From Quillaja saponaria (taxonomy: Eukaryota > Streptophyta > Magnoliopsida > Fabales > Quillajaceae): 64,000 nt of DNA. Each line of letters opens with the position of its first letter. The first letter of the stretch is position 1. The notes beneath the pieces were generated by a model, which was given only the letters and a program-made list of their open reading frames with translations, searched no databases and had not been told where the DNA came from. Made by a program: the position numbers and the translations under genes. Below, in pieces: positions 38,001 through 50,233 of the stretch. The stretch is from contig CM055613.1 of assembly GCA_029379385.1 (NCBI GenBank), positions 11,364,001-11,428,000 on the forward strand. The letters run 5' to 3'.

Positions 38001-38026
38001 CTGAGCAAATGGTCTACAAATTTTGA
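32034..38026 (+). CDS. CBR2: NADH-cytochrome b5 reductase-like protein, mitochondrial
   Basis: FAD flavoprotein passing electrons from NADH to a one-electron acceptor such as cytochrome b5, at the mitochondrial membranes. Thirteen exons: 32034-32204, 33393-33435, 33652-33727, 34321-34380, 34486-34536, 34897-34951, 35058-35128, 35210-35261, 35526-35603, 35714-35803, 35916-36029, 37706-37774 and 37970-38026. All are GT-AG and in phase, giving 328 residues. The N-terminus is basic and amphipathic ([14 protein letters not shown]), then a hydrophobic stretch at about 36-54. FAD site: R133-P-Y-T-P137 and G157-K-M-S160. NADH site: G196-G-T-G-I-T-P202 and C289-G-P-P-G-M-M295. The C-terminal F is the family ending. 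Gene and length match my memory of Arabidopsis At5g20080, which neighbours NUDT19 there as here. Intron 1 holds a tandem duplication, intron 11 transposon debris, and intron 12 a duplicate of the last acceptor. Confidence 0.95.
32354..32737. repeat. 192-bp tandem duplication inside intron 1 of the b5 reductase gene
   Basis: Unit 1 (32354-32545, starts CTTGCGATTTAGG) is followed directly by unit 2 (32546-32737). I see only one clear substitution (GCAAAAGCATTTT versus GCAAAAGTATTTT). The near identity implies a young duplication. The unit is AT-rich and non-coding, with a short TA run in each copy. Confidence 0.95.
37015..37450 (-). pseudogene. Decayed transposon-type coding remnant nested in intron 11 of the b5 reductase gene
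   Basis: On the minus strand, frames read [20 protein letters not shown] then [18 protein letters not shown] (about 37440-37300), and, after a shift, [18 protein letters not shown] then [20 protein letters not shown] down to about 37015. Stops interrupt them. Upstream, near 37570-37540, a CFxC...LGHVPTS stretch recalls a zinc knuckle. The composition is like Gag or ORF1 proteins of plant retroelements, but the family is not certain. The flank at 36380-36470 (AAGATCGAGATCTTATCTTG) is also repeat-like. Confidence 0.45.
37804..37991 (+). repeat. 94-bp duplication carrying a second copy of the last splice acceptor
   Basis: Copy 1 (37804-37897) and copy 2 (37898-37991) share AGTATTTATT, GTTAnCCAGGAT, TTCTCTGCC, GCTTACTTCTT and the acceptor/exon start (TGCAGCTTACTG versus TACAGCTTACTG). 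Copy 2 supplies the real last exon. Use of the copy-1 acceptor (AG at 37871-37872) would give a longer, unrelated tail (starts [12 protein letters not shown]) stopping near 37962. Confidence 0.8.
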
Positions 38027-39460
38027 AAAGCTTACAGTAAACAGGATCCAAAGAAAGGGCTTCATATGTTACATCTAAATTTGTGTAATTTAATCTGAAG
38101 AAACATCACATCTCCAGTTGGCAACTGAAGGAATTGCAAAAGATGGAATAAATTTGGAACGAAGTAGTGAATGTTTGTTCCCACAAGTAACATGGAAGCC
38201 ATGTCGAATTGATGTTAGATTTCAAGTTCTTTGTAATTCTTTTGCAATGCATTTGGCTTGGCCAGTTTTCAACAGAAGGATTAGCTTCTCATGGTGAAGT
38301 TTATGCTTAAGAAACATCCCCTCCACCAAAGAAAATGAAAAATAATGGAAAAACGGTTTAGTTATATAAATTGTAACTCATCATTGATATTCTTTATTAA
38401 ATGTTGGGACAAGATGCTACTAGGGAAGTCAATTTAATTCTATGGAGAACTCTACTAGGCATTTGATGTGCAGGAACCAATAATGTTTGGACTAAGATTT
38501 TGGTGAAAGATGCCTTGGTAGTCACAATTCTCATTTTTGGAATGTCAAACGTATTCTAATTTAATTAGATATTTCATATTATATCTTCAAATAGAAGTCA
38601 AACCTTCGTACCTTTTGACATGAGATTTTAAATCTTGCCAGTCTACCATTTTATCACCAATGCATCTTGAAAGTGAATCCCATTCCATGAATATGTTATC
38701 TATATAGGGCCAGTTTGTTTTTCATTTGAAAATAAGTGGTTTGAATAATTGATTTTATAATAGATATTATGGAATAATTGATTTTAGCATAATCAATATT
38801 GTGTTTGGGTAGTTATAAAAAGAAAAAAGAAAAAAACGAAAATATTTTTTGGTAAAGAATAATATAAAAACTGTGTCTTATATTTTGTTCTAAGTTTGTT
38901 TTTCATTTGAAAATAAGTGATTTGAATAATTGATTTTATAATAGATATTATGGAATAATTGATTTTAGCATAATTTATTTTGTGTTTAGTTAGTTATAAA
39001 AAAAAAAAAAGAATATTTTTGTCAAAGAAATAATATAAAAAATGTGTCTTATATTTTGCTATAAGGATGTTCAGAAAAAAATTATACCTAAGTATATTTT
39101 GAAAATGAACTAAAACTATCTTGTATTTTCTATTAAAAATGATTTTCAGTTTTAACTAAACATACAAGTTAAAAGTGATTTTCAGGCTCTAACACATGTT
39201 CTAAACACAAAACCAAACTAAAACATAGTATGTCACTTAAATAATTTCACTAGAAAAATTTCTTAATGGAAATGAAATAAATCCAAAAATCTGATCGTAG
39301 ATATCAGAAAAAGAAATCCAAAATTAAATGAAAGAGAATAAAAAAAGAAGAAGGCCATATAGCCCAAAAGCCGTTGCCTCATTTTTTAAGTCAAAAGCCC
39401 AAATCCAATCACATAGCCCATACTATACAACCCTGTGAGATGAGGAACTACGGCTACCAT
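38027..39460. other. Intergenic with an internally duplicated repeat at about 38709-39240
   Basis: After the reductase 3' region, a block beginning GGGCCAGTTTGTTTTTCATT contains two direct copies of about 181 bp (GTTTGTTTTTCATTTGAAAA at 38713 and 38894). It ends with AAACCAAACTAAAAC, weakly inverse to its start, so it is probably a non-autonomous DNA element. No gene is seen. Confidence 0.6.
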
Positions 39461-39604
39461 ATATATAATCCAGACAAACATTCGAAATCTTTCTTCCTCT
39501 CTCTCTCTGGGCGTGTCTGCCATGTGAGCCAATTTTGAACATCGATGGGCTTTTCTTGATCCCTCTCTATTATTGTACTCACCAGAATTCTCTTCTATTC
39601 AAAC

Positions 39605-42600
39605 ATGGAGGAAGATTTGCTGAAGCGGAACACAGATTGCGTTTATTTTTTAGCGTCCCCTCTCACCTGCAAGAAGGTTCGGGAAAAAACAAAGCACCTA
39701 CTCTGTCTCTCGTATATATCCGTTTGCTTGTGCTTGATTTTGGTTTCTGCCTGAATTCTTTGTTTTTATTTGGTCTCTTATTCAGAATGTGATTTCTGTA
39801 ACCCTACATTTGAAGGATCTTAGATTGCAGTGTTCTTTCTTACGTACATTTGATCCAGGGTTTGTTTATTAGTTAAATTAGGTTTGTTTTCATGTTTCTG
39901 TTTAATAATAGATAATTTGACGTTTTGGGGTTTTTACTCAATTGTTTTTGTTATTAAATAGTTATCTTGATGATTGTGTCTTTCAGTGCCTTAATGCTTA
40001 GGGTTTGCTGCTGAAACAAGAAGTATTATACTAATATAATTTTTTTTTTTTTTTTTTGTTCTTTAAGTGGTGTTGACTCAGTGAGAACTGTTAAACGTTT
40101 TCATGAGAAAGATGAGGACATTGTCTTTGGCATAGTGTGAAGTGTATTAATCAATAGCCTGGGAAAATATCTAGTTCTTGGGTTTATACACAGCACAATA
40201 TGCAGTGTGTAATGGTTCCTACCCCTCCCTCCAATCCAACCCTGCCCAACACATAAACACATAGTATCCTGGACAGAGAAAATAATGTTGTTATTACTTT
40301 TCAGGGGGTTGATTGTGAATATCGGCACAGCGAGATAGCAAGGCTCAACCCAAGGGATTGCTGGTACTGGTTAGCAGGGAACTGCCTTAATCCAACATGT
40401 GCTTTTAGGCACCCTGTAAGTTCATAACCTTGTAGTAAATTTTGATCTGGAATCTGGATTATTTTTATGTAATATTTGAAACTTGGGTACCTGGTGAATT
40501 GTTTTAGACCTGCATGAAGATTTGTGGAAATTGGGATTTATGTGATTATGTCTGTTTGTATCTTTGTAGATTTTCTTTTTAGTGTAATCTGCTTCAATAG
40601 CTATATATATATATTTCAAGATTATGCCAACATGGATGTTTTGGATTTTTAGTTCCTACAAGTTATGATGCCCTTGTCAACGTAAGGTAAAACATTGATG
40701 AATTCTAATTGCAATTTGCAAACTGTTTTATTCCTTCTGTAATACTACTGTTATTTGGTATCTGAAGTGTTGCATAGCTAGAGAGATATGTATGACCATC
40801 TTATCGAAGAGGTAAATATTACTGATTTTCTGGAAATAAAAAAGAACAGAAGGAACTGTTGTTGCCATATCCAGATAATGCTGAACTTGTTGGATTTTGG
40901 GGACACAACTTGGTATTAATTATTCTGTGATTAGAGTTCACGGTGAAGTTTTTAGGATTCTTCTAAGAAAAATATGTAATTAATTATAACTATTGCTTTT
41001 TCAATATTGGCATCTATATTATTGTAAACTTCAGAAGGGATCTTTAGCATATTACCCCTCCAAATGGTGTCTTACTGATTTGAGAGTCAAATTTTTCCTA
41101 TAAATTAAAACTGACAACTTAAAAAGGTTAAATTTGACTATGTAATGTAGTAGTTCCACATCCTCGCATACTTTTCAAGTGGTTAAAACATTTTTATCTT
41201 TTTGAGCAATCTCAGACGTGCTAACCTTTTGAATCTATGGAGTACAATTGATGGATAGCAATTCTTCTACTTTCCTTTTCCTTTTGAGGGAAGTGTTTGG
41301 TTGTGATTGGAGATGTTTGGGCTAACATGTGGGTTTTATAAAGACTACAATAACCATGAAGCATGCTGAGAAATTCTGTGTAAATAAGAAGTAAACATAT
41401 GGAACCTCAATTACCTATGTTTGTATGCTAGATGGAAAGTACTAGTAGGATATTGCTCAAGTGGAGAGGGAAGTGAGGTGGCTCACTGCTTAGCTACATA
41501 TAAGTGTATTCCTAATGTGCTCGTCCAACATCCTCTTGACTTGTTAATATGTAATTTAGTTGAGATTTGAGAATATTGTGATGTAATTAGTTTTTTTTTT
41601 GGAATTACTTACACTAATTTATAAAATGATTTAGTTTGACTTAATCTACCATTTATGCTGTTTATACTATCTACAATGTGACTGCTGAAAGCTTAAGACC
41701 TCACCTACCTATACTCCAATGGCCTTTAATGTCAGCAAATGACTTGGGGTCATGGGGACTATTGTAAGTTGTTACATCGTACAACACAATTGTGGGAATA
41801 CTTCTTAAAACAAATTCAACTTAGTAAGCATACCAATGTGTTGATTCCAATATCACATACTAGTATAATATTTTATATGATTTGATATTTCATTTCTATC
41901 TAGCACACAGTATACAAATGTGACCGTGTAGATAACTTGAAAGGATATTTCTTACAAATATGGGAAGTTTGGTTTCCTTTTTAAATAACATATCTCCACA
42001 TTGTGATCCTGACTCTTTATCATCTCTCATTTGTTATCGTTAGTTTGCACTAACTTCTTGTACTTTAACAGCCATTGGATGGCCATACCGGAGTGCCTTC
42101 TGAATCTACAGATTGTTCCCTACCAGTGAACAAGACTAAAGCTCCCTGTTATTTTTTCTTCAATGGATTTTGCAATAAAGGTGACAAATGCTCATTTTTG
42201 CATGGCCTTGATGATAATACTTCTGCTGCAAACTCTGCAAGCACTAATGCACTCATCCTAGAAAACAAGACTTCTGCAGAAAATAATACAGGTTCAATTT
42301 CAGCACCAACTGAAGTGCATGTGAATCCATCTGACACTGCTCCAAAGGTTGCACTTGATTTTGAAGTTCAGCCCAACCAGGATCTTCAGCATCCAGTACC
42401 CAAAAGTATTGTACGGCAAACTGTCTTCCCAATGATCTCTTCTTATGAGTATGAAGAAGCTACTGGAACCAAGTCAGACTCCAAGTCTCCAGCGGATGGC
42501 TTTATTCACAGTATAGCTCATCTGTGCACTGAGCAGAGCTTAGAGGAGCAAATAAATAATCATCTAGAGCCAGAGGAGTGGTGGGAATCATCCCCTGGTT

Positions 42601-43454
42601 TTGATGTTCTTGTCGATGATAAATCAGGTAATTTAGGGTATGAGGATGATTCGGAGTTTTTACTGTCCCTTGATAGTGAATGCGGCAAGCCAAATGGCCA
42701 CTTCTTGGGGTATGATTTTGAAGAGCCAGTTGAATATGAAGCCATCTCACCAGATGCTGATCTTCCGTATGAAACTGAGATATATGATGCTTACAGTTGT
42801 CTGGATAGGGAGCCTATTCATGATAATATCAGAAACGATCCTGCTCGCCCCAGGGAGGTAAGGTTAGAATCTTTATTGTCCAGGAAGAGGAAGCACATGC
42901 GAATTGAACTGGCTGGTTGTGACAGGATTGTAGATTTGCGAGACCATCTTAGAAGACGCAGGGAAATTAATGGTCATCCGTTAGGCTTATCAAGATGGCA
43001 CGGGTCGATTCATAACCAGGACAGATGGCAAAAGCATCGTATGGATCAGCAAATAACTAGAAGATTGGCATCAAAAGTTGGAATGAGCAGCATAGAGCCA
43101 ATTGGAAAGGTTAGAACTCTTTCAAATGCTAGCAAGCTTGGCTTGCTTCGGCATTCTCAGCAATATAGGTCAAGGAAGCACTATAAGAAAGAAACACTTG
43201 CTCAACGGCAGTTTCCTTCATCTAAAGTCTCAAGGAAACCAGTTCCAAGGGAGAGGAGATTTATTCATGAGTCCAAAATATTTACTGGACCCAAGACCCT
43301 TGCCCAAATAAAAGAAGAGAAGAAAAAGGCTCAAGAAAATGGGTATTGCAAAATAACATCATTTGACTTCCAGGGTCCCAAACCTCTGAGTGAAATTCTT
43401 AAGGAGAAAGGGAAGTTAGATTCTGTAAGAGATGGCAATACTAGCAATGACTGA
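39605..43454 (+). CDS. Zinc finger CCCH protein with three CCCH fingers
   Basis: Three exons (39605-39676, 40305-40415, 42072-43454) give 521 residues, all junctions in phase 0. Three C3H fingers: C12-x9-C22-x5-C28-x3-H32 (spanning intron 1), C43-x7-C51-x4-C56-x3-H60 and C87-x7-C95-x5-C101-x3-H105 (split from finger 2 by intron 2). The long C-terminal part is acidic in the middle (EEWWESSPGFDVLVDD; YEDDSEFLLSLDSE), then basic (SLLSRKRKHMRIEL; RDHLRRRREINGH). It ends with two similar motifs, GPKTLAQIKEEKKKAQ and GPKPLSEILKEKGK. The architecture corresponds, from memory, to Arabidopsis C3H17 (At2g02160) and relatives, presumed nuclear RNA-binding proteins. The start ATG is the first in a short leader after ATATATAATC near 39461. 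Exon 3 begins with CCA, not at an ATG; intron 2 (1.66 kb) contains no gene. Confidence 0.93.
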
Positions 43455-45895
43455 ACTGACAAGGCTCAGCAATGGTGGTGCATTAAGGAGTACTAATTTT
43501 GCAGAAGACAACAATGATGAAGTATTGGCTTGAGATGGTATTTTGTAGCATAGCAATGGTTGATCCTGTTTTTTGCAGTTAACTGATGACAATATTTTCA
43601 TGTCTGAAAGTTGAAGATAATGAGTGCCTTAACTAGAAGGTTACTAGTATTTGTTTTCAGTCCTTAAATGAGTTCATCTGTAGGGCCCATGACATCTTAA
43701 TTTGTAATCAGAAGCTTAATCTTAGGGCTTACAGATTTTAAGGTATATTAATAATATAGTGGTCAGCTGAGTTTTGGTGTTTGACACAGCTTAATGAATT
43801 TGTTAGTGGGTTGGAATGATAAGTGCAGCATCAATTAGGGGATGTCCACCTGTATTTAATATTAATGTCAACTCTGGACAAAGCTTATAGGGAGCGTGAC
43901 TGATGATTCAAGTAAAAATATTTAAATATTGACAATTATGTTGTTAATATGTTATAAAAATATTATTTACTCGTTTGATATATCGTATAAGGATAACATG
44001 ATAATATAAGACTATCTAGTTAATTTTTATAAAACGTTTGACAATAACATGATAGTATAGATTTATACTATTGACCTCTTCTTATATTATGTCTTATACT
44101 TGATAGTATAAACCTATATAATAAGGAGAGAAAAAATAAGACAATAATATAAAAAAAGAATAATTATATAATCTTATACTATAAAATTATATACGATGTG
44201 TTAAAAGAACCCTATAGATATAAATTTTAATATGCTATAACATAATAAGGTGTTTAAATTTAAGAATTTTTAAAAAATATATTATTAGAATTGATGTATC
44301 TTATTCAAGATATGCAACAATTTAGTAATAAAATCCCATAAAAGAAATAAATACATCATACTTATGAAATTGTTGATCAATGAATAAGATCAGATCTCGT
44401 ATATTACAATTTTGGTAACATGCGTACATATTAATTTTTCTAATCCAAGAGACAAAAACAAGTCAAATTAGTACATCAAAGTTAGAGCGTCAAGATCGAC
44501 GGATGATAAATAAAACAACCTTCTAATTATTATGTTTAGAATAAAAATTAAAAATAATTTTTTTAATGAGTGATTTAGAAAGAAAAAAAAACTATGGAAG
44601 CCTTTATTATCATAATTTCAATTAAAAATGAGAGAATTGAATTTCTCAAGCTTATGACCAAGTTTTGTTGACGGAATTAGGGTTGGATGAATTGGTTTGT
44701 GAAGTTTATATAATGAAAGAAATTGAATATGACGACGAGACATTCATAAAATATATGAAGGTTTTTTTAATGAGTAATTTAAAGGCACTTGTTAACTTGT
44801 AATAAATTTAGTTTTTAAATTTTAAATTTTTTTAAAAGTAATAATTTATATATTAAATAGTACTGAAATTATAATCAATTATCGTGATAAATATTTTAAA
44901 ATTTTTATTAATAAAAAATTAACAAGTGTTCTTAGAGTACCCATTAAATAAATTCATACATTAATAATTTAAATGGAGGAGGAAGACACACTACATTTAT
45001 TAGTGTTGTGTCAAATAAAAATGCTCTCGGCAGTTTCATCAACTTATTTATATAAATATTAATGAGGCTCTGGTCATATCTCCTACTTCTTTTTTATACA
45101 TACAAGTGCTCGAACTTGACACTAAAAAATAAGAAACAAATATCAATCGCTTGAACTAAATCATTTGAGTATATACTAACATTTTTCTTTACATGTGGAC
45201 TTAATACTTTCTAACACTCGGTCCTCAATGACATCTTCCACTTTTTAGTTACTAGTATTTATGTATGTAAAAGACTTGATCAGTACCATAGGATCCTTGG
45301 ACTAGTCAACTTCAAAGGGAAAATTGATTAATTCTTTCCAAAATTAAAAGAATCAATTATTTAGGAATTTCTCTCAACTTGAATATTTCTTCTTTCATAA
45401 AAAACCCATTAGATTTATATATGTATTATGTAAAAAGAGGTAATTAATTATATTTTTATTTCGGGTGAAGGCGAAATTCAATAATAATAGTTAGAACGAC
45501 AAAGCCAAAATTTTATTAATTTGAATCAATTGGTGGACATATTTATGATAGAGTTTCTTTATAATAAGAAAAAAATAAAATAAAAGTCGATTGATCAAGT
45601 CTATCCTAAAACATTAGGAATGTCTGACTAATTAATCTGGACGTCCCAGTCCATTCTCAATTTCTAATTCAAACTTACCATAGGAAGCTGCTGCAACAAA
45701 AAAAATCTTGATTAATTAATAAAACCATCTCAAAATTAATACAATTTCACTATAACAGTAGCAATATATATCCTAACACCTCATTATCTTCATTTATATA
45801 TAATTATTAATTATCCACATATATAGATTCTACACTTTGATCTTCTTTACTTTATATTTTGTCATTTAATTTTATTCCCTTTCTATCTCTATATT
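43455..45895. other. Intergenic, AT-rich
   Basis: A 3' region to about 43800. Then 43900-44220 holds multiple degenerate GATAGTATA/TATACTATC and CGTATAAGG-type short inverted motifs, suggestive of an old MITE without clear ends. The rest is AT-rich with nothing recognised. Confidence 0.5.
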
Positions 45896-45903
45896 ATATA
45901 AGC
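45896..45903 (+). promoter_or_regulatory. TATA box of the MAPK-substrate-like gene
   Basis: TATATAAG about 80 bp before the start codon, followed by a GAGAGATAGAG-rich leader that runs up to the ATG. Confidence 0.6.
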
Positions 45904-45979
45904 AATCCATCAAAGTCTAACTCCCTATAGTTGCAGGTAGAGAGATAGAATCATAGAGATAGAGAGAGAAAGAGAGTGG

Positions 45980-46327
45980 ATGGCTGGATTACAAAGGTCT
46001 GTAACATCTTTCAGAAGACAAGGGTCCTCAGGCATGGTTTGGGATGACAAGTTTATAAAAGGCTTAGCTGGGGATTTGAACCAAACAAAGTCTAACCAAC
46101 GTGATGATCAAAAGGAGGAACCAAGGCCATCCCAAAACAAAGGATCAGTTGGCATGATGCCACGTAGCCGATCAGCCGGAGCACGGTCGTATCCGACCAC
46201 TGTCAAGGTGTCACCACCACGGAAGGACCCACCTTCTCCTAAGGTCTCCGGCGCTTGTGGTTTGTGTGGTTTTTTTGGTAAACCAGTTGTTGCTGCTCAG
46301 CATCCTAAACCAAAGAAGCGAAGGTAA
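45980..46327 (+). CDS. Small basic MAPK-substrate-like protein
   Basis: A single exon encodes 115 residues. The N-terminus (MAGLQRSVTSFRRQGSSGMV then WDD) is the signature of a small plant family described as MAP kinase substrates (from memory, At1g80180 and At1g15400). Candidate MAPK sites with Ser-Pro are in VSPPRKDPPSPKVSG. A basic patch MPRSRSAGARSYP lies in the middle. The C-terminus has a CGLCGFFGK motif and ends in PKPKKRR, a possible nuclear signal. No catalytic domain or membrane segment is visible, and the middle is low-complexity and probably disordered. The family has been tied to stomatal and stress signalling, which the sequence itself does not show. The start is the only ATG after the GA-rich leader. 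Family assignment is firm; function is inferred. Confidence 0.9.
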   Translation: MAGLQRSVTSFRRQGSSGMVWDDKFIKGLAGDLNQTKSNQRDDQKEEPRPSQNKGSVGMMPRSRSAGARSYPTTVKVSPPRKDPPSPKVSGACGLCGFFGKPVVAAQHPKPKKRR

Positions 46328-49254
46328 TTTTAGTTACTTGTAATTTTGTAAGTATTTTAGTCAATGGAGTGTTACTTCCTTAATTAATCTTTTTCTTTTA
46401 ATTGATTTTCGTTTTGGTTTTGGGATCTTTTGTAATGATAATAATGTATGTACATGTTACATTAATAAGCAATCCGAATGGCTATTTCACGTTTGGATTA
46501 CTTGCCTCCAATGTTCTACTCATGTTCTTCTTCAAATTCATCCTTAATTAATTTGAATGTTTTAGGTTATCAAGTTGTTTGCAATTTGTTTCATTACCTT
46601 TTGACTTTTGAATATGTTTTATTTGAAGATATATAGAAGGAGGATAATCTCTTGTGTTTGAGGAAAAGGATAATATTTCGATAAATATCGAAAAATTCAA
46701 ATTAAGATATATTTAGTTAATATCGGATTGACTTGAATATTAATTTCTAATTTAAAAAAAAAAAAAATTGTTGATGAAATTGATGTTTTTGTTGGGTTAG
46801 AATTGTAAAATAAATTATAACTAAGTAATTAGGAGTTTTTTTCTCTATCACTCAGACTAATGTGTCATAATCCTTGGTAACAAATTGATATGTTGATCAA
46901 CATGCTTAGTTAGCAACGTAACAAATTTAGTTATAATCTCAAGTTTAGTCAAATATATCGCCTAATGCAAACAATTAATAATATAAGCTGCCGGCCAGTA
47001 TGGTTGTGACAACCAATTAACCACAAATCAGTAGACCCACTTTATATTTTAAATAATTATTAAGATATTTTATTCAATTTGAATTTTATTTTTTTTTAGG
47101 AAATTCTCCATGGTAGGATTATATATGCATGATTCGGTTTGGATTAGTTTTTTTTTTCAAATAACCCAAGAGGCTTGGTTATTATCGTCAAAGTATTAGG
47201 TCGGTTTAGTTATTGATTGATTTCGGTTATTGGATTTTTGAGTTGGGCTATCAAACCGAGATGCCACTCATAAAAAAATAAAAAAAAAACCCATGCCTTG
47301 CAAAAAAATAATTACAATATTTGCTTATAATTATGATTTCGCAAAAATAATAAATATAAAGTATGTATTTCTCACAAAAAAAAAAATCTATTAGATGGAA
47401 TAAAAATAATAGAATAACATATTATACATTCAATTATTGATAAATCTATAACTAAACCAAAATCAAATATTTTGTATACAAAAAAAGAAAATTTAACCAA
47501 CTTAAAATTTTAACCGTAACCAACCTAAAATTTTGAGGTGGTTCAATTCAGTTTAGTCAATTACGTTTAAGCAAACCGTGCACATCCTTACATGGCAGAG
47601 CCAAAAAAATTTGTGAGGTGGGTCAATATATAAAAGGAGTGATTCTTACATTCGATTTAGTTAATTTTAAACCCGTTAATAGATTTTTATAGAATTCACC
47701 TCTTATCAAAACTAACTAGTTTATTCTAAAACTATACCATACAAATTTTTAATATCATTTAGTATTTTATCAAATATAGTTTTTATGATTTATTAAAAAA
47801 TTAAAGTTTAATAATGTAATACTTACTTTGATTTTTAGTTAGAAAAGAACTATTAAAAATAACTTCAAGAAGTCTAACTACAAATATATAAATGTTTAAA
47901 AATTACTAAAAACTTACAAAATTTTATTTTACTATCACATACAAATTATATAAAATAAATGAAATTTGGAATTAGCTTTTCTTAAATTCAAACATTTAAT
48001 AAATTGAAGTCGTTTTCGGAGATTTATCGCTATAAGATTTAGGCTCATTATTCGGTGCACCCGATAAGTTCATTATTGGATGCCCCAATAACGTGGACAT
48101 CCTCTTGAGTGACAACTATGAAGTTAAAGCCTCACAAAAATAATACCTCTGACCTAAAACTCCGATTTTACTTTAACTATAGATAATTGCCAATAAGTCC
48201 TCCCTACTAAATTAACAACAAATCCTCTCTTCTTTTTATATTAAAATTTATCACTCATACAAGAAAATAGTAAGCATATAAAATCACTCTTTCCTAAAAC
48301 CATCGTATATTAAATTTTAATTAATTTACTTTTATCTCATATGACTAATTATAAGAAGAAAGGCAATTTATTACTAGAAAAATTATTGTTTAGCTCTTTA
48401 AATATGTTGAATATGACTCTGAAAAATAGATAGTAAATGAATGTGATTGTGACACAGACACTTATATTAATCAATTAATTAATATGAGCCGACTGGTTAA
48501 CTTTGACTTACAATTCAATATATATCTTATCACATTAAGCCAGTGAAGAGATTCTATATAATTCTTAAAAAAAAAAAACACACACACAATGTCACAGGCA
48601 CTTAAAGCTATTAACAACTGATATCAACACTGACCGATGGATACCGATTGAATCCTCAATTTTCAGCCATAAATTTCTAGTTTTGGACTACAAAACCGTG
48701 CACGGTATGTGGATGTCTGCTTGTGTGTGCGTAGAGAAATTTCTAAAATCTGAATCCAAAAAATAAGAGGGGAATCAAATATTCATCAAGATTTTTGCAT
48801 TTTACAGGAAGAGAAAAACTTTGATCAGAGATAGCAGCTATTTGCAGCACTATTTCTTAAAGTGACCACAAGCATTTGGTTCTCCAAAAGGTAAAAATAA
48901 ATGACACTCATAATCTTTAACATAAATGTCGTAATTCGTATTCCTTTCTAAGGTTGTTTTTATAATAGATGTAACACAGTGGTGTGATTGTGATGTAACA
49001 TTGTGTTGCTTTCGTGCATGTATTCATAAACATCTGGTGGTTGGAAAAACTTTGCCTATACTAAGCCTAACTTGGTAGCTAGCTAGGTTTCCTTACTTGG
49101 CTAAAATTTCCCTGGGGGAACAAGTAAAGCTGAATTTGTCTAAATTGGAGGAATTTCACCATGTATAATATATATTATAAATGCATTATAATTCTCCCTT
49201 TCAAGTTTTATATATTGATCATTGTTGTTTCTCTCCATTTCCACTCTCTTGATG
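46328..49254. other. Intergenic with one hAT-like repeat at about 47115-47592
   Basis: AT-rich. At about 47115-47592, inverse-related ends (AGGATTATATATGCATGATTC at the left; the inverse of AGGATGTGCACGGTTTGC at the right) with CATGG on both outer sides suggest a non-autonomous hAT element like that at 27039. No coding exon is seen elsewhere. Near 48570 there is a short CA repeat. Confidence 0.5.
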
Positions 49255-49395
49255 AACACATTGTGGAAGTTGCAGAAATGGAGGTTCCTTGCAGCCCAAA
49301 GCAGTTAATGTATAATGGAGTTTCTTTGCTGGTTTGGACTGAAGGGAGCTCCTAGTTCTTCACTTTCCCTTCTTCATTGTGTTTTTTCATCGGCT
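49255..49395 (+). ncRNA. MIR319: Candidate MIR319/159-family microRNA precursor
   Basis: UUUGGACUGAAGGGAGCUCC (49333-49352; U follows) is the mature sequence of the miR319 family, which represses class II TCP genes. The opposite arm, GGAGGTTCCTTGCAGCCCAA (49280-49299) continuing AGCAG, pairs with it over about 25 nt with one bulge, one G-U and three internal mismatches, enclosing a 24-nt loop. Weaker pairing continues below the duplex (AACACATTGTGG against the inverse of CCTTCTTCATTGTGTT). Classic MIR319/159 precursors have a much longer upper stem, so this compact form is unusual. The 64-codon frame over it (49161-49355) is coincidental. TATA-like DNA lies at about 49165-49190. Fold and mature match are visible; expression is unknown. 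Confidence 0.68.
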
Positions 49396-50233
49396 TAAAG
49401 CCGACATCAATCTCTGTGATTACTGATTAGTAATTGATCTCTTGAAGCATATACTATCAGTAAGTTTAATTGTCAGATCTATCGCAATTTGAGATCAATA
49501 TTCTTTATATACTTGTGTACATATGTGTTTTCTTATCAGAAGTCCATCACTTCCTCTTCATTTGATTTCCCACTTTCCATCTTACTTGTGTGTGAGTCTG
49601 TAACCAAGCTGACGATGGATGAGCACCTGAATATGCCATAGCAGAGACAATATATTCATTTGTTGAGGATCTATTTCTCTGCCTATATTTAACTATAGTA
49701 TAAATTGCATGACATATTGCTTCAACATCATCCGTTTAGTCTGTCATCGTGAGAGAATGCACATATGTCCTCCTTCTTGTCTTACGTTAATAACTATTCA
49801 TTAAAATAAGTGACAACAATGATTGAACTCTTAATTATTTAGTCATAAAGATTCTGATAGCATATCAAAAGACTAGCTATTCATTATAAGTGAGACCTCA
49901 TCAATGGATTTTGATTTCTTACAATCTCGTTCAAACTTGTTAAATATGTGTTCGATAACTATTTCTTTACATATTTCAGATTCAAATTAGAATTGCCAAT
50001 ATGGTTACTACTCAGTTATAGAACATAGTTAGTTTGATATAAACTTGTAGTCATCAAAATTCTTAAAAGTCATCATTAGCAAAAAAAATTAGCTTAGTGT
50101 TTACATTTCATATTGAATTTACAATAAAAGAATGTATATGTATAAGTTTGACGTCTCAGGTACAAAGTGGTGTGTGACCCTTGGGAGACTTGGTCCTAGT
50201 TATGAAAATACACAGCAATCGCTCACAAGGGAC
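49396..50233. other. Intergenic, nothing recognised
   Basis: Between the microRNA candidate and the 3' end of the glyoxalase-like gene. It has a 13-nt palindrome CGGCTTAAAGCCG at 49391-49403 and otherwise AT-rich DNA. Confidence 0.5.

Noticed and set aside
42149..42861. Overlapping open frames on both strands within the CCCH gene
   Set aside because: Shadows of the 461-codon third exon, which is in phase with the zinc-finger exons.
49333..49354. Minus strand as a GAMYB/TCP target site for miR159/319
   Set aside because: The complement would read ELPSVQ, but a TAG stop stands directly before it in that frame, no MYB or TCP domain is near, and the site is paired in a hairpin.
49161..49355. 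64-codon open frame as a small secreted peptide
   Set aside because: Its end is the miR319-like sequence itself and its start is AT-rich leader. The fold-back explains the sequence better.
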